A stretch of 6,219 nucleotides of DNA, taken from the NCBI GenBank assembly GCA_030641945.1, contig DAOWLL010000113.1:1-6219 (forward strand), written 5' to 3'. The notes under the pieces are model-generated. The model did no database searches. It was not told the DNA's origin and worked only from the letters and a program-made list of their open reading frames with translations. Both the position numbers and the translations under genes were made by a program. This document shows positions 6,218 to 6,219 of this stretch, piece after piece; the stretch's first letter is position 1, and each line of letters begins with the position of its first letter. The DNA comes from Gammaproteobacteria bacterium. Its GTDB lineage: Bacteria > Pseudomonadota > Gammaproteobacteria > SZUA-229.

Positions 6218-6219
6218 GC

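Overview
The window looks like ordinary chromosomal DNA from a gammaproteobacterium, probably an uncultured one. The main evidence is a leftward dnaB-alr gene pair, an order common in Gammaproteobacteria, with protein motifs of gammaproteobacterial type. The coding content is housekeeping. I see no phage, plasmid, CRISPR or toxin-antitoxin genes, and no convincing new multi-gene system. The unusual material is in the noncoding spacer at 3747-4342 and at the right-hand edge.

Layout, left to right. From the left edge to 2597 (+) lies the bulk of a large AddB/RecB-like DNA repair protein. It has a degenerate helicase-like body followed by a C-terminal PD-(D/E)XK nuclease with four cysteines placed as in iron-sulphur nucleases. 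Its 5' end is off the window. A compact bidirectional hairpin terminator (2596-2633) separates it from a convergent gene at 2652-3746 (-), which encodes a lipoprotein made of eight PQQ-type propeller repeats with an exact 40-residue period. A spacer of about 600 bases (3747-4342) follows. It holds a repeat-rich block: 9-base tandem repeats, REP-like palindromes and a run of back-to-back hairpins. The block is framed by near-perfect 18-base inverted repeats, which suggests a non-autonomous mobile element of about 428 bp. Next come alr (alanine racemase, 4343-5428, -) and the 3' half of dnaB (replicative helicase, 5436-6086, -), with 7 bases between them.

At about 6086 the DnaB homology stops abruptly, before the Walker A motif. 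The last ~130 bases instead encode, in another frame of the minus strand, a hydrophobic peptide resembling part of a UbiA-family membrane prenyltransferase. This is either an assembly chimera or a real rearrangement breaking dnaB. It is the observation most in need of checking.

The genes do not form one pathway. The nuclease serves DNA repair or recombination, the lipoprotein is an envelope protein of unknown role, Alr supplies D-alanine for peptidoglycan, and DnaB unwinds the replication fork. dnaB and alr are probably co-transcribed leftward. The lipoprotein gene has its own ribosome binding site and lies beyond the repeat block, so it is probably a separate unit.
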